Assembly: GCA_023473405.1 (NCBI GenBank)
Contig: JAMCZD010000208.1
Location: 1 to 9,568, forward strand
DNA: 9,568 nt
Direction: 5' to 3'
From: Candidatus Omnitrophota bacterium
Lineage (GTDB): Bacteria > Verrucomicrobiota > Verrucomicrobiia > Limisphaerales > UBA1319
Positions within the stretch are counted from its first letter, which is position 1. The number at the start of each line of letters is the position of its first letter. The translations under genes and the position numbers were made by a program. Positions 1 to 6,470 of the stretch are shown in pieces. The notes under the pieces were generated by a model, which worked only from the letters and a program-made list of their open reading frames with translations, had not been told where the DNA came from and ran no database searches.

Positions 1-135
1 GGCTGAGCCTGGGGCGCGAGATGAAGCCACTCGTTGAGGCTGCCACATTCATCTGATTTCGATTGCAAATATCATCCGGGCTACTCGCCCGACAACAGCT
101 TGGGCAGCAGCGAGTCCCGCGCGTGGGAAGTCATT
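1..135. other. Left-edge stretch, no assignable gene
   Basis: Short open frames touch the left edge. On the plus strand, one ends with a TGA at 35-37 and another with a TGA at 54-56. On the minus strand, an ATG near position 52 opens a frame running off the edge. Any of these could be the end or start of a neighbouring gene, but at most 18 codons are visible and none is recognisable. The stretch from about 57 to 135 shows no motif I can name. A 99-codon plus frame that crosses this region into the palindromic repeats is judged spurious. Confidence 0.3.
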
Positions 136-355
136 TGCCCCAACGGGGTAATGGCATTGAGCCCGAGGTTGCGAGGAACGAGCTACCTTGGGATAACGGT
201 AGAAAAGAGCCATAACCCTGAAGGGGTTACAGCCTTCGGCCCGTTCCCGTTTGATGCAACCCCGTTGGGGTTGAAACAGACCTGGGGGCGTGTGTCCCAG
301 GGTAGCCTCGCTGGCTCGGCAACCCTGGGCTGAACGATGTAATCCCGTTGGGATT
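136..355. repeat. Inverted pair of REP-like palindromic units (BIME-like)
   Basis: Two units of the same design face each other. The left unit has palindrome CCCC-AAC-GGGG (138-148), a long hairpin with arms CCCGAGGT (162-169) and ACCTTGGG (185-192, one G-T wobble), then palindrome TAACCC-TGAAG-GGGTTA (213-229). The right unit, read on the minus strand, has AATCCC-AAC-GGGATT (355-341), a hairpin with arms CCCAGGGT/ACCCTGGG (329-322 and 303-296), then CAACCCC-AAC-GGGGTTG (273-257). Spacings match: 13 versus 11 bases between first palindrome and hairpin, 20 versus 22 between hairpin and second palindrome. The hairpin edges are alike in sequence too (GGTTGC after the first arm, CTACC at the second). 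The centre, 230-256, is unpaired. This is the arrangement of REP sequences in a BIME. From memory, similar CCCCGTTGGGG palindromes are common between genes in Verrucomicrobiota and Planctomycetota. Whether it is mobile or acts in transcripts is not shown here. Confidence 0.75.
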
Positions 356-465
356 GGAAATAAGTTAATCGAGATCAGACCTTAGCAAGTGGTTGGGGGT
401 CAGTTATTTGTGGAGTTCGATAACATTACAGAAGGTGCTCGCTGCCGCTTTTGGCCGCTCGTTTT

Positions 466-493
466 CGCCGCATAGGAAGTTCACTATACGGCG
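466..493. repeat. Hairpin-forming inverted repeat
   Basis: Arms CGCCG-c-ATAG (466-475) and CTAT-a-CGGCG (484-493) pair over nine base pairs with a single C/A mismatch and an 8-base loop. A second, shorter hairpin follows, with arms TGCGC (511-515) and GCGCA (524-528). No T-run follows on the plus strand, so a simple Rho-independent terminator is unlikely. It could be a structured RNA segment or another short repeat; the role is unknown. Confidence 0.4.
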
Positions 494-545
494 ATGAATG
501 GGCGGGAGAATGCGCCGTGTTGTGCGCAAGGAGAAAAGGAGTAAC

Positions 546-570
546 CACGGATTTCGCCAATCGCACGGAT
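546..570. repeat. Short direct repeat, CACGGAT twice
   Basis: CACGGAT occurs at 546-552 and 564-570, an 18-base period, preceded by AAC. It resembles the degenerate 'ACCACGGAT...CACGGAT' intergenic repeats I recall from several Planctomycetota/Verrucomicrobiota genomes, but two copies of seven bases is weak evidence by itself. Confidence 0.3.
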
Positions 571-713
571 ATGGGAGTAGGGAATTCTCGTGTAATCTGA
601 GGTTTGGAAACAGTGAAGTGATGTGGAGTTGTGACCATGCTCCTCGAGGCCAAGATTGACATCAGCGGCAAGAGGCCGCAGGACTTGGCCGGCTTAGCCA
701 TGCCACGAACTTT

Positions 714-863
714 TCAACACTGTAGGTATTCCTTTGGGAATTGCCACGGCGGGCGGTATTCGGGCACCGCGAGGCGCGCTGCCTCGGCGTCCCCGACGAT
801 GCCATCGGTTTGCGGATCGAAGTGGATTGAACGGTTCAGTTTGAGAGAGAGCAGGCTGAGCAC
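714..863 (-). pseudogene. C-terminal remnant of a Gfo/Idh/MocA-family oxidoreductase
   Basis: The minus frame ending with TGA at 714-716 encodes about 49 residues that read as the end of a Gfo/Idh/MocA oxidoreductase. It shows an L-x-LNRSIHFDP stretch, then GIVGDAEA, then EYRPPWQFP just before the stop. In this family the last segment is typically '(R/N)RxixwDPxxexixGDxeA...yRxPW'. Upstream of about 863 the frame stays open to 1016 but loses all family likeness, and the opposite strand looks coding instead. The N-terminal NAD-binding Rossmann domain and nearly all of the sugar-binding domain are therefore missing. This looks like the stump left by a deletion or rearrangement. The precise breakpoint is uncertain by about 30 bases. 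The parent enzymes are NAD(P)-dependent sugar or inositol dehydrogenases, so it fits the sugar-catabolic neighbourhood, but this fragment should be inactive. Confidence 0.55.
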
Positions 864-864
864 G

Positions 865-1020
865 ATCGGCACGTCCACATTTACCTTGTTGGAAATGGAG
901 AAAGCGGGCAAGCAGCGGCTGTATGGCGTTTCGCCGCACCTCAAGAAGGCGCTGGCCGCCAACCAAAACGTGCTGGAATTGGACTGTTGCACGTTCCGCT
1001 TCGACAAGTTGCCCAAATAA
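865..1020 (+). pseudogene. Coding-like 3' fragment of an unknown gene
   Basis: The plus frame ending with TAA at 1018-1020 has strong G/C preference at third codon positions from about 868 onward and reads like a normal soluble protein tail of about 50 residues, with a QRLYGVSPHLKKAL segment. The frame is nominally open from 631 (129 codons). However, the part before 865 overlaps the oxidoreductase remnant on the other strand and is rich in Arg, Ser and Cys in a way typical of a shadow frame. I do not recognise the family. There is a faint likeness to the end of STAS-type domains, not relied on. The simplest reading is a truncated gene end. Alternatively, a small hypothetical protein starts at an internal codon. 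Confidence 0.35.
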
Positions 1021-1087
1021 TCCCGCGCGCGGTTGCGAAAAACGCTTGAGTCCAGCTTTCACATCTGCACTATTGCGCATACATTCC

Positions 1088-2245
1088 ATGAATATGAATC
1101 AACACAAAATGGCCGACGGCCATTCCGCGGCACCCAAGGCGCGCTATATCATGATTGGCGGCTTCCTCGGCGCCGGCAAAACCACCGCCATAGGCCAATT
1201 GGCCAGACTATTGACAGGCCAGGGGCTTCGCGTGGGGCTCATCACCAACGACCAGGGCCGCGATCTCGCGGACACGGCGATGCTCCGGACCCAGGGATTC
1301 GCTACGGAAGAAATTCCGGGCGGCTGTTTCTGCTGCCGTTTCAATTCGCTGGTCGAGGCCACGTCCAAGCTGACCGCGCAAAATCGTCCGGAGGTGTTTA
1401 TTGCCGAGCCGGTGGGCAGTTGCACGGACCTGGTAGCCACGGTGACCTATCCGCTGCGGCGGCTCTACGGAGAGGACTTTATCGTGGCGCCCGTCAGCGT
1501 GCTAATGGATCCGATCAGGGCCTTGCGAGTGTTTGGGCTGGAAAAGGGCGGTAATTTCTCCGAAAAAGTTCTTTACATTTACAACAAACAGATAGAGGAA
1601 GCCGACCTGGTCATCATCAGCAAATCCGATTTGATGGACGAGACGCGGCTCAAGACGTTGCGGGACGCCGTTGCGGCGAAGTTTCCACGCAAGGAAATCA
1701 TGGCCGTTTCGGCGCGCACCGGCAAGAACCTGGAGGCCTGGTGGGCCCGCATTACCAGCGAGGAACAGGCGGCGGGCCAGGCGATGGAAGTCGATTATGA
1801 GATCTATGCGGATGGTGAAGCGCGGCTGGGCTGGCTGAACGCCACGATGCAACTGGCGTCGAACCAGCCATTCGATGCGAATGTGTTCTTGAAGCAAGCG
1901 GCAGGTGAAGTTCAAAAGCGGTTGCGGGTGCGTGAGGCCGAAGTAGCCCACTTGAAAATGACGCTGAGTCCCGATCGCTCCTTGTTGGGCGAGATCGCGG
2001 CTGTGAACCTGGTGCGCAATGACTTTGTCCCCGAACTGTCCTGGGAACTGGAAGGCCCGGTAACCGGCGGCCAACTCATCGTGAACCTCCGAGCTGAAGC
2101 GGCTCCCGAGGTTCTGGGCCTTGTGGTTCGTGAGGCATTCGAAGTGACCGCAAAAGCGTTCCCCGGCCTGAACGCGACTTTGGACCACCTGGAGCACTTC
2201 CGTCCGGGGAAGCCAAGTCCGACGCATCGCTTCCAGGCCGCGTGA
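1088..2245 (+). CDS. CobW/COG0523-family GTP-binding protein
   Basis: A 385-residue cytoplasmic P-loop GTPase of the G3E/COG0523 group (CobW, YjiA, P47K), proteins that use GTP hydrolysis to handle or insert metal ions. Visible motifs are Walker A GGFLGAGKTT (residues 24-33), the family's C-x-C-C metal-binding motif CFCC (80-83) in GGCFCCRF, the ExxG switch-like element AEPVG (106-110), and base-recognition motif SKSD (178-181, in place of NKxD). The C-terminal half (about 200-385) lacks an obvious standard CobW_C pattern or a His-rich tail. It ends with a HFRPGKPSPTHR motif that I recall from a P47K-like subgroup, some of which sit near corrinoid or metalloenzyme genes. The ATG at 1088 is chosen because family similarity begins about residue 19; ATG codons at 1094 and 1109 are also possible, and no clear ribosome-binding site separates them. 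The open frame upstream to 923 reads as non-coding. The metal and client protein are unknown, and no neighbouring gene identifies them. Confidence 0.9.
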   Translation: MNMNQHKMADGHSAAPKARYIMIGGFLGAGKTTAIGQLARLLTGQGLRVGLITNDQGRDLADTAMLRTQGFATEEIPGGCFCCRFNSLVEATSKLTAQNRPEVFIAEPVGSCTDLVATVTYPLRRLYGEDFIVAPVSVLMDPIRALRVFGLEKGGNFSEKVLYIYNKQIEEADLVIISKSDLMDETRLKTLRDAVAAKFPRKEIMAVSARTGKNLEAWWARITSEEQAAGQAMEVDYEIYADGEARLGWLNATMQLASNQPFDANVFLKQAAGEVQKRLRVREAEVAHLKMTLSPDRSLLGEIAAVNLVRNDFVPELSWELEGPVTGGQLIVNLRAEAAPEVLGLVVREAFEVTAKAFPGLNATLDHLEHFRPGKPSPTHRFQAA

Positions 2246-2256
2246 AGAGGTTTACG

Positions 2257-2430
2257 ATGCAAGGAATCCCAAAGTGGTTTGCAGGTGAATTCTTCGGCAT
2301 CTTCCTGTTGGTGTCGCCTGCCGCAAGCCTTCTGCATGACCCGATTGCCCGCACGGACGACGCGGGGCATGACTGCTTTCTGAGGTTGTGGAGGCAGAAG
2401 CGGTTCGTTATGCAACGTCCATGCAAATGA
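2257..2430 (+). CDS. Possible small ORF upstream of the PPC-repeat gene
   Basis: A 57-residue frame begins 11 bases after the GTPase stop. It has an AAGAGG Shine-Dalgarno-like sequence about 6 bases before its ATG, the best such site seen in this window. Residues 8-26 are fairly hydrophobic (FAGEFFGIFLLVSPAASLL), like a short signal or membrane segment, and the rest is basic and polar. Its TGA (2428-2430) overlaps the second candidate ATG (2427) of the following gene as ATGA, a layout typical of translational coupling. Against it: no recognisable family, ordinary length for a chance frame, and no homology test. It may be a leader peptide, a small protein or chance. Confidence 0.3.
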   Translation: MQGIPKWFAGEFFGIFLLVSPAASLLHDPIARTDDAGHDCFLRLWRQKRFVMQRPCK

Positions 2431-5249
2431 CATTGTTCAATCGGTGGTTCTTTGCTGTCCTTATCCTTGTATTGCCGCCTCACGCTGCAGCCGCAACTAA
2501 TATTTACCCCGGCGAAACGAAATCAGGAGAAGTAACATTTCCTGACCAGGGCGATGCGTATTGCTTCTCGGCCAAAGCCGGAGACACGGTCACAGTCCTG
2601 ATGGGCGAGAGTCCCCTTTCCGCGCTGGTGCCGAGAGTGGAATTGCACGCTCCCGACGGGACAGTGGTGACTTCGGCAAGCGATAATCTCTCAGCCACAA
2701 TCGAGGCCCAACGTCTCAGCCAGACCGGGACTTATTTGATCGTCTGCCGCGATGCCAACGGAGTAAACCCGGGCGGTTACTCGGTCTCTTTGATCAAGAA
2801 TCCCGGGCCAAACACGGGCGACCCCGAAGGCGGGGTAATCCTGCCTGGCGAGACCAAAACGGGCTCGATCAGCGCCGCTGACCTGGATGGATATACATTT
2901 TCGGCCAATGCAGGGGATACGGTGACAGTCCTGATGGGTGAGAGTCCCCTTTCCGCGCTGGTGCCGAGAGTGGAATTGCACGCTCCCGACGGGACAGTGG
3001 TGACTTCGGCAAGCGAAAATCTCTCGGTCACAATCGAGGCTCAACGTCTCAACCAGACTGGGACTTATTTGATCGTATGCCGCGACGCCAACGGAGTGAA
3101 TTCGGGTGGTTATTCGGTTTCTTTGATCAAGAATCCCGGACTGAACGCGGGCGACCCCGAAGGCGGAGTAATCCTTCCTGGCGAGACCAAAATGGGCTCG
3201 ATCAGCGTGGCCGACCTGGACGGATACACATTTTCAGCCAATGCAGGGGACACGGTGACGATCGTGATGAAAGAGAGTCCCCTGACAGCATTGGTGCCCC
3301 AGGTGGAATTACTCGGTCCGGACGGCCTGGTCGTGGCAACGGCAAGCGGCAATCTATCGGCCGCAATCCAGGCGCGCCGAATCAATCAGCCAGGGACCTA
3401 TTTGATCGTATGCCGCGACGCCAACGGATTTAATCCTGGCGGCTATCAATTGTCATTCGCCCTCAGTCCAAATTACAATAACCAGTCGCTTTGGGTGGAT
3501 GTGTTCGGACGGGAACAAGTTCGCATTGGGCGTTCGCAGAGCTACGCTTTGCGATGCGGTAATCTCAGCGACACGAATATATATGACGTTCTCATGCTGG
3601 TAAGGCTTCCACGAAATATCGAATACAGCATCAAAGAAAACCGCCCGATTCTCACCGGGATTGATTGGAACCGAATTCCGCAAGGCTACGACGATGGTTC
3701 GAGTATAGTTGTGCCTGTCTGGATTTATGAAGTCCCTGCCCGCTCTTCGGAAACCATAGTCCTCGACGTGAAAGCGCCGGCTGGTGACTGGCGGGGTGGC
3801 GAGCCCTTCGGGATTCAAGCAGAGCTGAAGCATCGCGATTCGGAGTTTGCCAGGACCGGAAATCTGGCGTCGCTCGAGTCTTCGCCCAATTTCACCGAGT
3901 TCCGCGATTCCGTGAAACGATCCATTGAAATCCAGGGCGGAACGATTGCCTCCGCGGCGGCATTCGATCAAAGCATCAAAAAGGCATTAGGCGATCTCGT
4001 GATCGACGGCGGTTTTGCCACACTCGAAACAGCCATCACAGTGGGACTGTGGGAGGCAGCCGCAGTTGGCTGCATTTCGCCCTGGCTGGCAGCTGGTGTA
4101 ACACTTTACTACACCGTGTCCGGAGCCGTGGAATTATTCCAGGATTTTGTAGAGGTGTACAAATCCGTTATTGATGCATTCCTGGGGGGACAGGCGGTCG
4201 GCGCAATAGATCCGAATGCAAAGGCCGGTCCGGTTGGCTTTGGATCCCAGCGTTTCATTTCCGGCCAGGAGAGTCTGCCTTACACAATATTCTTTGAAAA
4301 CGTGCCCACTGCCACTGCCCCGGCGCAGGAGGTGGTGGTCTCTGAGCAATTGAATTCGTTCAACTTGGATTTGGCTACATTGGAGCTTGGTGCGATCACC
4401 TTTGGCGACCACCAAATACTTCCACCAGACGGGCAAAAATCATTTGCAACAAATGTCGATCTTCGCCCATCGACTAACCTTATCGTTCAAATCGCCGCCA
4501 ACATGGACGCAGCCAGTGGAATTCTGAGTTGGCATTTCACCTCAATTGACCCTGACACGGGAATGATGCCGGATGATCCCATGATGGGATTCTTGCCCCC
4601 GAACACCGCACCTCCGCGGGGCGAGGGAAGCGTGACTTACAGCGTCATGACAAGACAAGGCTTGGAGAATGGCACGCTCATAACAAACGCGGCAACCATC
4701 ATATTCGATGCAAACACACCAATTGCAACTCCCGTCTGGACCAATTGCTTGGACCACCTGAAACCGGCCAGCCAGGTTCTTCCCATTGCGTCCAATCAAT
4801 TCGGTCCTTTTGAAGTCCGTTGGTCTGGGATGGACGCGAGCGCCGGGGTTCGTGATTACACGATTTATGTATCGGACAACTACGGTCCGTTTGTGCCCTG
4901 GTTGGTAAATAACACGAATACCACGGCTGTTTTTGCTCCCCAAAACGATCACGCCTACGCCTTTTTCAGCCTGGCGCGCGACGGGGTAGGCAACGTTGAA
5001 GACTCACCCGTTTCCACAGCGTTTACCCAGGTGACAGCGCTGTCTCTATCCATAAACCTGGCGGGGAACGAGGTCATTCTTTCATGGCCAACCATGGCCC
5101 CGGGTTTCGTTCTGGTGGCGTCGACTAACCTCAACACCAACGCTATTTGGAGCTCAGTCTTACCTCCTCCGGTTGTGGTGTCTGGACAAAGCGTGGTTAC
5201 TAATCGCCTCACGGGACCAAGGATGCTTTACCGGCTTAGGTCGCCGTGA
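2421..5249 (+). CDS. Secreted multidomain protein with three PPC-type repeats
   Basis: A 942-residue exported protein of unknown function. Residues 1-25 form a signal peptide: Arg8, a hydrophobic core FFAVLILVL, then AAAA as the likely cleavage region. Next come three 111-residue repeats (28-138, 139-249, 250 to about 350) with the pre-peptidase C-terminal (PPC) beta-sandwich pattern: PGETKxG, GYTFSANAGDTVTV, PxVELxxPDG, GTYLIVCRDANG, GGYxxS. A beta-rich region follows (about 355-530), then a hydrophobic Gly/Ala stretch (about 534-573). A DPNAKAGPVGFG module (from 597) is of a type common in Planctomycetota/Verrucomicrobiota surface proteins. An Fn3-like 'DASAGVRDYTIYVS...DGVGNVE' segment lies at about 808-865. 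The C-terminal module (about 874-942) ends YRLRSP, a Verrucomicrobiota hallmark. No protease or glycosidase active site is visible, so it is probably a structural or binding protein. The ATG at 2421 (or 2427) gives a normal signal peptide; a GTG at 2388 would add 11 residues. Confidence 0.85.
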   Translation: MQMTLFNRWFFAVLILVLPPHAAAATNIYPGETKSGEVTFPDQGDAYCFSAKAGDTVTVLMGESPLSALVPRVELHAPDGTVVTSASDNLSATIEAQRLSQTGTYLIVCRDANGVNPGGYSVSLIKNPGPNTGDPEGGVILPGETKTGSISAADLDGYTFSANAGDTVTVLMGESPLSALVPRVELHAPDGTVVTSASENLSVTIEAQRLNQTGTYLIVCRDANGVNSGGYSVSLIKNPGLNAGDPEGGVILPGETKMGSISVADLDGYTFSANAGDTVTIVMKESPLTALVPQVELLGPDGLVVATASGNLSAAIQARRINQPGTYLIVCRDANGFNPGGYQLSFALSPNYNNQSLWVDVFGREQVRIGRSQSYALRCGNLSDTNIYDVLMLVRLPRNIEYSIKENRPILTGIDWNRIPQGYDDGSSIVVPVWIYEVPARSSETIVLDVKAPAGDWRGGEPFGIQAELKHRDSEFARTGNLASLESSPNFTEFRDSVKRSIEIQGGTIASAAAFDQSIKKALGDLVIDGGFATLETAITVGLWEAAAVGCISPWLAAGVTLYYTVSGAVELFQDFVEVYKSVIDAFLGGQAVGAIDPNAKAGPVGFGSQRFISGQESLPYTIFFENVPTATAPAQEVVVSEQLNSFNLDLATLELGAITFGDHQILPPDGQKSFATNVDLRPSTNLIVQIAANMDAASGILSWHFTSIDPDTGMMPDDPMMGFLPPNTAPPRGEGSVTYSVMTRQGLENGTLITNAATIIFDANTPIATPVWTNCLDHLKPASQVLPIASNQFGPFEVRWSGMDASAGVRDYTIYVSDNYGPFVPWLVNNTNTTAVFAPQNDHAYAFFSLARDGVGNVEDSPVSTAFTQVTALSLSINLAGNEVILSWPTMAPGFVLVASTNLNTNAIWSSVLPPPVVVSGQSVVTNRLTGPRMLYRLRSP
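2502..3470 (+). repeat. Three tandem 333-bp repeats encoding PPC-type domains
   Basis: Units begin at 2502, 2835 and 3168 with an exact 333-base (111-codon) period; the third is slightly shorter. Units 1 and 2 are nearly identical in DNA over their middle: from 2595 and 2928 respectively, about 87 bases differ at one position, including silent sites. The end of unit 2 is instead closest to unit 3, for example at the shared segment encoding YLIVCRDANG. Silent-site identity points to recent duplication or gene conversion rather than selection on the protein alone. Confidence 0.9.
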
Positions 5250-5252
5250 GTC

Positions 5253-6338
5253 TCATTGATTTTCGGCGAAACGCGCCAGTTTGGCGCGGAACCCGGGACG
5301 CTCAAGAACGGCTGGATTCACGACGTTCTCCGGCACGCGGCCCTGGGCCGTTCGCAGCATTCCATTGGCCACCAGGGTCATCGTGGCCCGGGCGGCCTGG
5401 CGCGTCGAGGGGAGCCAATGGGGCGTGAGAATGACGTTGTCCAGGCCGAGCAATGGGTCCTCGATCGGCAACGGTTCGCGATCGAACACATCCAGGCCGG
5501 CACCGGCGATCCAACGTTCCCGCAAACAACGCACCAGGGCGTCCGGCTGAATCAATTCGCCCCTGGCGACGTTGATGAGGTAGGCCGTGGGTTTCATCCA
5601 GCGTAATTCGCGCTCTCCGATCATGCTGCGGGTGTGCGGTTCCAACCGGCAATGGAGGCTGACGAAATCAGACTCTTTGAACAAGCCTTCCAACTGTGGG
5701 ACGAGGGTTACACCCAAGGCAGTCGCTTGCGCCGAACCGGCTCGGGGTGAGTAAGCCAGCACACGCATTCGGAAAGGGGCGGCCAATCGGGCCAACTCGG
5801 CCCCGGTCTTGCCGAAGCCAACAATGCCGAGGGTCTTTCCCGGCAAATCATCGCCCATTACTTGGGGCTGCAAGTCCCAACGCCCGGCGCGCGCCAGGCG
5901 CTCCTGTTCCGGCAATCGCTTGGCCAGGGCCAGGATGAACACCAGCGCGGCTGAGGCGGTGGCGTGGGTAAGCGTGTCCGGGGCGTTGAAAACGGCTACG
6001 TCATTTGCGGTGCACGCGTCCAGGTCGATCTTGTCGTAGCCCGCGCCAGCCCGGCCAATAACCACGAGATTGTCCGCGCCACCCGAGAATGCGGATGCCT
6101 TGACCCAAGGGCGCATTATCACCAAGCCGTTAGCTTGGGAAACGTGGTGGGGCTGAATCTCCATCGAGTAAAGGCGGTCCCAGTAGGCCGGGTCACCGCT
6201 GGACGGCTTTTGGTCAAGCAGGAATCCATATTTTACATGAGCCACACCTTCCAACAGGTCCAACGCAATATCGCCAAGCGCGACCTGGCCGTGTTCATCC
6301 AGGTAGTCGCCCGTATACATGAGGTTAAAGGTCTTCAT
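5253..6338 (-). CDS. D-isomer-specific 2-hydroxyacid dehydrogenase
   Basis: A 361-residue NAD(P)-dependent oxidoreductase of the D-2-hydroxyacid dehydrogenase family (phosphoglycerate, hydroxypyruvate and lactate dehydrogenase relatives), interconverting 2-hydroxy and 2-oxo acids in the cytoplasm. The Rossmann loop GFGKTG lies at 174-179. The catalytic set is Arg259 (INVARGE), Glu288 (DVFDREPL) and His307 (LTPHW). Substrate-loop glycines are in GRAGAGYDKID (95-105). The usual Asp at the end of the second Rossmann strand (YDP in SerA) is Ser197 in YSPRA, with Arg199 nearby, which suggests NADP(H) preference. It lacks the C-terminal ACT/ASB domains of long SerA enzymes. The N-terminal 70 residues are longer than in minimal family members. 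The ATG at 6338 opens the family-like N terminus. It is divergent from rhaB and ends 3 bases from the convergent PPC-repeat gene. The substrate cannot be read from sequence; a sugar-acid or lactate role alongside rhamnose catabolism is only inference. Confidence 0.88.
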   Translation of the reverse strand: MKTFNLMYTGDYLDEHGQVALGDIALDLLEGVAHVKYGFLLDQKPSSGDPAYWDRLYSMEIQPHHVSQANGLVIMRPWVKASAFSGGADNLVVIGRAGAGYDKIDLDACTANDVAVFNAPDTLTHATASAALVFILALAKRLPEQERLARAGRWDLQPQVMGDDLPGKTLGIVGFGKTGAELARLAAPFRMRVLAYSPRAGSAQATALGVTLVPQLEGLFKESDFVSLHCRLEPHTRSMIGERELRWMKPTAYLINVARGELIQPDALVRCLRERWIAGAGLDVFDREPLPIEDPLLGLDNVILTPHWLPSTRQAARATMTLVANGMLRTAQGRVPENVVNPAVLERPGFRAKLARFAENQ

Positions 6339-6339
6339 C

Positions 6340-6362
6340 CGATTCAGAGCGGAATTGAATCG
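6340..6362. promoter_or_regulatory. Inverted repeat in the divergent dehydrogenase-rhaB spacer
   Basis: A perfect 7-bp inverted repeat, CGATTCA (6340-6346) and TGAATCG (6356-6362) with a 9-base spacer, sits one base upstream of the dehydrogenase ATG and 108 bases upstream of rhaB's. Its position between divergent genes fits an operator for a dimeric regulator, or an RNA stem hiding the dehydrogenase's initiation region. No regulator gene is in the window, and I could not find convincing -35/-10 elements beside it. Confidence 0.35.
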
Positions 6363-6470
6363 AGTCGTAAGCGCACAATCAAGCGGAACCAGATCAGCGG
6401 TTCATGATTGATGTTTGGGCCGGTTCAGGCCATGCTGGCGGCGCATCTGTTAATACGCGAACGACGACTT

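Larger units (their letters stand above)
356..713. other. Intergenic stretch without recognisable gene
   Basis: No frame here has recognisable motifs. A 91-codon minus-strand frame (426-701) has a composition that does not resemble a protein family I know. The stretch does hold a strong hairpin at 466-493, a weaker one at 511-528 and a CACGGAT direct repeat at 546-570, listed separately. The plus frame starting near 631 stays open to 1020, but its first two thirds overlap a minus-strand gene remnant and look non-coding. Confidence 0.4.

Noticed and set aside
34..333. 99-codon plus-strand open frame
   Set aside because: It runs through the inverted palindromic repeats, whose GC-rich composition keeps frames open; no family-like features.
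136..355. CRISPR array
   Set aside because: The repeats are palindromes in mirror order, with no regular direct repeats and unique spacers.
923..1087. N-terminal extension of the GTPase to 923
   Set aside because: The 55 extra codons are Arg/Ser/Trp-rich shadow sequence over another coding-like frame, and family similarity starts after 1088.
1030..1087. Sigma-70 promoter before the GTPase (TTGAGT ... TATTGC)
   Set aside because: Poor matches and 19-base spacing; not distinguishable from chance.
694..1089. 131-codon minus-strand frame
   Set aside because: Arg/Pro-rich with no motif; the neighbouring minus frame holds the oxidoreductase tail instead.
2388..2420. GTG start for the PPC-repeat protein
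   Set aside because: It would add 11 polar residues before a well-formed signal peptide; ATG at 2421 or 2427 fits better.
6408..6470. Upstream TTG/ATG start of rhaB
   Set aside because: The extra 21 residues have no counterpart in rhamnulokinases; starting at 6471 gives 487 residues, matching the family.
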